DNA from: an uncultured Eubacteriales bacterium
GTDB lineage: Bacteria; Bacillota; Clostridia; Christensenellales; UBA1242
DNA: 15,885 bases
Reading direction: 5' to 3'
NCBI GenBank assembly: GCA_948512295.1
Contig: CAOQRA010000027.1
Location: 1-15,885 of the forward strand
Positions 14,177 to 15,885 of this stretch are shown in pieces (the first letter of the stretch is position 1; every line of letters starts with the position of its first letter). The notes under the pieces are model-generated. The model was not told the DNA's origin. It searched no databases and saw only the letters and a list, made by a program, of their open reading frames with translations. The translations under genes were made by a program, and so were the position numbers.

Positions 14177-14242
14177 TTAAAAAGAAAGGTCATCCGAATG
14201 ACAGAATAAATTATTACGTTTTAGTGTTTTGACATTGCTCAT
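14177..14242 (-). CDS. Leader peptide 1 of the ABC exporter
   Basis: A 21-codon ORF starting MSNVKTLK and ending HSDDLSF. The purine tract AAGGAGGGAG (14262-14253) ends 10 nt before its ATG (14242) and is the strongest Shine-Dalgarno in this leader. Its last codons (GTC ATT CGG ATG AC in the RNA) form a small hairpin (14202-14189), and GGATGAC there can instead pair with GTCATCC (14253-14247) just after the Shine-Dalgarno. Ribosome position on this ORF would therefore decide which structure forms. I know of no homologue; the call rests on the arrangement. Confidence 0.55.
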   Translation of the reverse strand: MSNVKTLKRNNLFCHSDDLSF

Positions 14243-14296
14243 TTTTGGATGACTCCCTCCTTTTTTAAATTTTTTGTTTCCTTTATCGACACTGTA

Positions 14297-14325
14297 AATA
14301 TATCACAAAGCTTTTTTGATGTCAA
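14297..14325 (-). promoter_or_regulatory. Strong promoter of the ABC exporter leader
   Basis: Minus-strand TTGACA (14325-14320), exactly 17 nt, then TATATT (14302-14297) preceded by TGA (extended -10). Transcription should begin near 14290, which gives a leader of about 165 nt before the exporter ATG. Confidence 0.85.
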
Positions 14326-14353
14326 TAAAATTTTTACACACACAATGAGTTTT

Positions 14354-14506
14354 TCAAATAATATCTTCTATTTGTTCATTTTTATTGTTAAGATCATCAA
14401 GTTCACCTTTTTTGTTATTTAGTATTATTGTTGTGACGACGCCAAAAACGACGGCAAGTATTACTGCCAGAATTGACATTATTAGATAAAACTTCTTTTT
14501 CTCCAC
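14354..14506 (-). CDS. Small FtsB/DivIC-like membrane protein
   Basis: A 50-aa ORF from GTG (14506) with AAAAGGA 6 nt upstream. It reads as a short basic N-terminus (MEKKKFY), one transmembrane helix (about 8-29), then a polar heptad-like helix (NKKGELDDLNNKNEQIEDII). This is the layout of FtsB/DivIC septum initiators, and yabP-yabQ-divIC is the gene order in Bacillus subtilis. It is much shorter than DivIC, so it is either a reduced version or a remnant. Its first 92 nt overlap the 3' end of the yabQ frame, which is unusual. Confidence 0.6.
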   Translation of the reverse strand: MEKKKFYLIMSILAVILAVVFGVVTTIILNNKKGELDDLNNKNEQIEDII

Positions 14507-14831
14507 TTTGTTTCCTTTTAGATCTAGTATAGCAAGAATTTATCCATTTTGTCCAGAAATTTCCTATAATAAAACGTTCTAAAGCAAAGGAAATTAAATA
14601 TATGAAAATAATATATATTCTAAAGCGTCCGAAATTTACCGTTAAATTGGTAAAATATAATATAATTGCGCTGCAAACCACTGCAATAAAAGTTAAAATT
14701 TGTTTCAAAATTTTATTTTTATTACAAAAACATAGCAATAAATTTACCAGGTCAAAAAGCAGTCCGCTTGCAACGCCAATCAAAAATATATATAATATGA
14801 CAAGTGGCTGTGATAATGTTTCATATAGCAT
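14415..14831 (-). CDS. yabQ: Spore cortex biosynthesis protein YabQ
   Basis: A 138-aa membrane protein with four hydrophobic segments. Its start MLYETLSQPLVILYIFLIGVASGLLFDLVN and the later VNFGRFRIYIIFIYLISF match the YabQ layout (G-x-x-x-G-x-x-x-D in the first helix region and a G-x-x-R-x-Y block). YabQ lies in the mother-cell membrane around the forespore and is needed for cortex formation in Bacillus subtilis. The start codon overlaps the yabP stop (TAATG), so the genes are translationally coupled. The last ~30 residues (SNNVNSGSNTCRRFWRRHNNNTK) are read in a different frame over the next gene and look like low-quality coding sequence, so the true end may be earlier if a one-base frameshift is present. 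Confidence 0.82.
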   Translation of the reverse strand: MLYETLSQPLVILYIFLIGVASGLLFDLVNLLLCFCNKNKILKQILTFIAVVCSAIILYFTNLTVNFGRFRIYIIFIYLISFALERFIIGNFWTKWINSCYTRSKRKQSGEKEVLSNNVNSGSNTCRRFWRRHNNNTK

Positions 14832-15085
14832 TATTTAAAAATCCTTTTAAGTAAGGGTTGTTTGTGCGCACCTAAACCACCTAATTTGATATTTGAAACT
14901 TTGCCGCTAAATTGCACTTCATGATTTTCAAGGTCGAGTTTTTTGACTTCCAAATCATTACCCGAGATTACAACTAAACTGCTGCCAGTTTCCACCACCG
15001 CTTGATTTTGAGTAGAGGATATCACTTTGTTTGCCCCGTGAATGACAAGTGAATTACCATCCTGTAATAATATAGATTCGTTCAT
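14831..15085 (-). CDS. yabP: Sporulation protein YabP
   Basis: An 84-aa YabP. The family pattern is clear: a beta-rich domain with LVIHGANKVISSTQNQAVVETGSS, LVVISGNDLEVKKLDLENHEVQFSGKVSNI, and a basic C-terminal tail ending LLKRIFK. In Bacillus subtilis YabP is made in the mother cell under sigmaE and is needed for spore cortex. AAAGGAG lies 7 nt before the ATG. It is the first gene of the yabP-yabQ-FtsB-like operon; no clear sigmaA promoter lies upstream, and a TAATATT / ATACTAT pair with short spacing is only a weak sigmaE-like match. Confidence 0.9.
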   Translation of the reverse strand: MNESILLQDGNSLVIHGANKVISSTQNQAVVETGSSLVVISGNDLEVKKLDLENHEVQFSGKVSNIKLGGLGAHKQPLLKRIFK

Positions 15086-15133
15086 ACAAGTTCTCCTTTA
15101 TAGTATTTTATTAGATAAAATATTAAAAAATGA

Positions 15134-15162
15134 TAGAAATTTTTTAATTTTTATAGTACAAT
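15134..15162 (+). promoter_or_regulatory. Promoter abutting the pseudouridine synthase start
   Basis: TAGAAA (15134-15139), 17 nt, TACAAT (15157-15162). The -10 ends 6 nt before the ATG at 15169 with no Shine-Dalgarno between, so the mRNA is predicted to be leaderless. Confidence 0.5.
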
Positions 15163-15168
15163 AGCCTT

Positions 15169-15839
15169 ATGGAAAAGAAAACATTTATTGCTAAAGCAAA
15201 TGATAAACTGGCAAACTTAATAAGTTTAGAGGGGTATTCATATAATTACGCAAGTAAGCTTATACGAAATAAAGATGCTAAAGTGGATGGCGTTCGAGTT
15301 AAACAAAATATAGACGTGCTGATGGGAAGCGAAATCACCATTTTTGTCGATCAAACGGCGATTTCTAAATTTGACATAGTATATGAGGATGAAAACATAT
15401 ATGTAATTAACAAAAAGGCAGGAATTGAAGTTGAAGGAGAGGATGGCGTTGTAAGTAAGCTTGGCAAAGCTTACGCAGTTCATAGACTTGACCGTAACAC
15501 ACAAGGACTTTTAATTGTGGCCAAAACGCAAGACGCTAAAGCTATGCTTTTACAAGCGTTTAAAAATCATACAATTGAAAAGCGATATCTTGCAGAAGTG
15601 GTTGGAAGCACAGATTTTTCTGGACAAGCTTTTAAAGCATATCTTAAAAAGGATAGTAAAACTTCCTACGTAACCGTTCAAGACAGACCCTCTAAAAATG
15701 CCGATGAAATAATAACAATTTTTAAAACTTTGAAAAGTGGAGTATCTACTAGTATAGTGGAATGTACCCTCGTCACAGGCAAAACTCATCAAATAAGAGC
15801 GCACTTAGCTTATTTAAATCATCCCATTATCGGTGATGG
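15169..15839 (+). CDS. RluA-family pseudouridine synthase (3' end lost)
   Basis: The first 223 codons of an RluA-family RNA pseudouridine synthase. An S4-like RNA-binding segment (about residues 10-60, LISLEGYSYNYASKLIRNKDAKVDGVRV) precedes the catalytic domain with VHRLDRNTQGLLIVAK, whose D108 is the catalytic aspartate. EKRYLAEV, TGKTHQIRAHLAYLNHPIIGD follow, the usual late motif. The reading frame appears to continue to a stop at 15861, but every codon after GD is encoded by sequencing adapter, so about the last 60 residues expected for the family are missing because the contig stops. Large-subunit rRNA is the likely substrate (RluC/RluD-type), but the site is unknown. Confidence 0.9.
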
Positions 15840-15885
15840 AGATCGGAAGAGCGTCGTGTAGGGAAAGAGTGTAGATCTCGGTGGT
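15840..15885. other. Illumina TruSeq adapter sequence, not genomic
   Basis: From AGATCGGAAGAGCGTCGTG to the end, all 46 bases match the reverse complement of the standard Illumina TruSeq universal adapter. The first A may be the added A-tail. It creates a false C-terminus (DRKSVV and a TAG) on the pseudouridine synthase. Confidence 0.98.

Overview
The window is an AT-rich piece of chromosome from an uncultured endospore-forming Firmicute (Bacillota). It carries spoIIP, yabP and yabQ, Shine-Dalgarno sites of the GGAGG type, sigmaA-like promoters often with an extended -10 (TGn), a UgtP-type glycolipid synthase, DegV and a DUF1846 protein. Together these point to a Clostridia-like lineage; genus cannot be resolved by eye. 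The last 46 bases (15840-15885) are Illumina TruSeq adapter, so the assembled contig ends inside an insert and the final gene is artificially truncated.

Layout: (1) 71-1555, minus, a DUF1846/UPF0371 P-loop protein, divergent from (2) 1715-3840, plus, a GT28 diacylglycerol glucosyltransferase-like gene overlapping a degV gene. (3) 4078-6045, plus, a two-gene operon: a short-chain dehydrogenase plus a PLP alpha-oxoamine synthase with the serine-palmitoyltransferase active-site signature. This is a candidate sphingoid-base module beside the glycolipid module. (4) 6046-6286, a structured intergenic stretch, then a DUF5131 (phage Gp37/Gp68-like) cysteine-cluster protein. (5) 7071-9053, a large protein with a transglutaminase-like Cys-His-Asp domain. 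(6) 9098-9670, a HAD nucleotidase-like gene, convergent on (7) spoIIP (minus). The two stop codons abut inside one bidirectional terminator.

(8) 10841-11330 is an odd tRNA-Asn locus. A strong promoter leads into a 26-nt copy of the tRNA 5' end, then about 140 nt of structured RNA containing a 17-nt complement of the tRNA-Asn anticodon arm, then an intact tRNA-Asn(GTT), a terminator, and decayed tRNA-like pieces. (9) 11390-12274, an unrecognised 294-aa protein whose GTG start sits where its promoter should start transcription. (10) 12339-14325, minus, an ABC exporter preceded by a leader that reads as a designed attenuator: strong promoter, two tiny contiguous ORFs (TAA-ATG, then TAATG into the exporter), and a terminator hairpin that hides the exporter's Shine-Dalgarno. 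(11) 14354-15085, minus, yabP-yabQ plus a 50-aa FtsB/DivIC-like protein, and divergently (12) an RluA-family pseudouridine synthase cut by the adapter.

Themes: cell envelope lipids on the left, sporulation genes on the right, and RNA-level control around tRNA-Asn and the ABC exporter. Four genes (9098, spoIIP, 11390, 15169) have a -10-like box ending 6-7 nt before the start codon and no Shine-Dalgarno, suggesting leaderless mRNAs mixed with ordinary SD-led genes.
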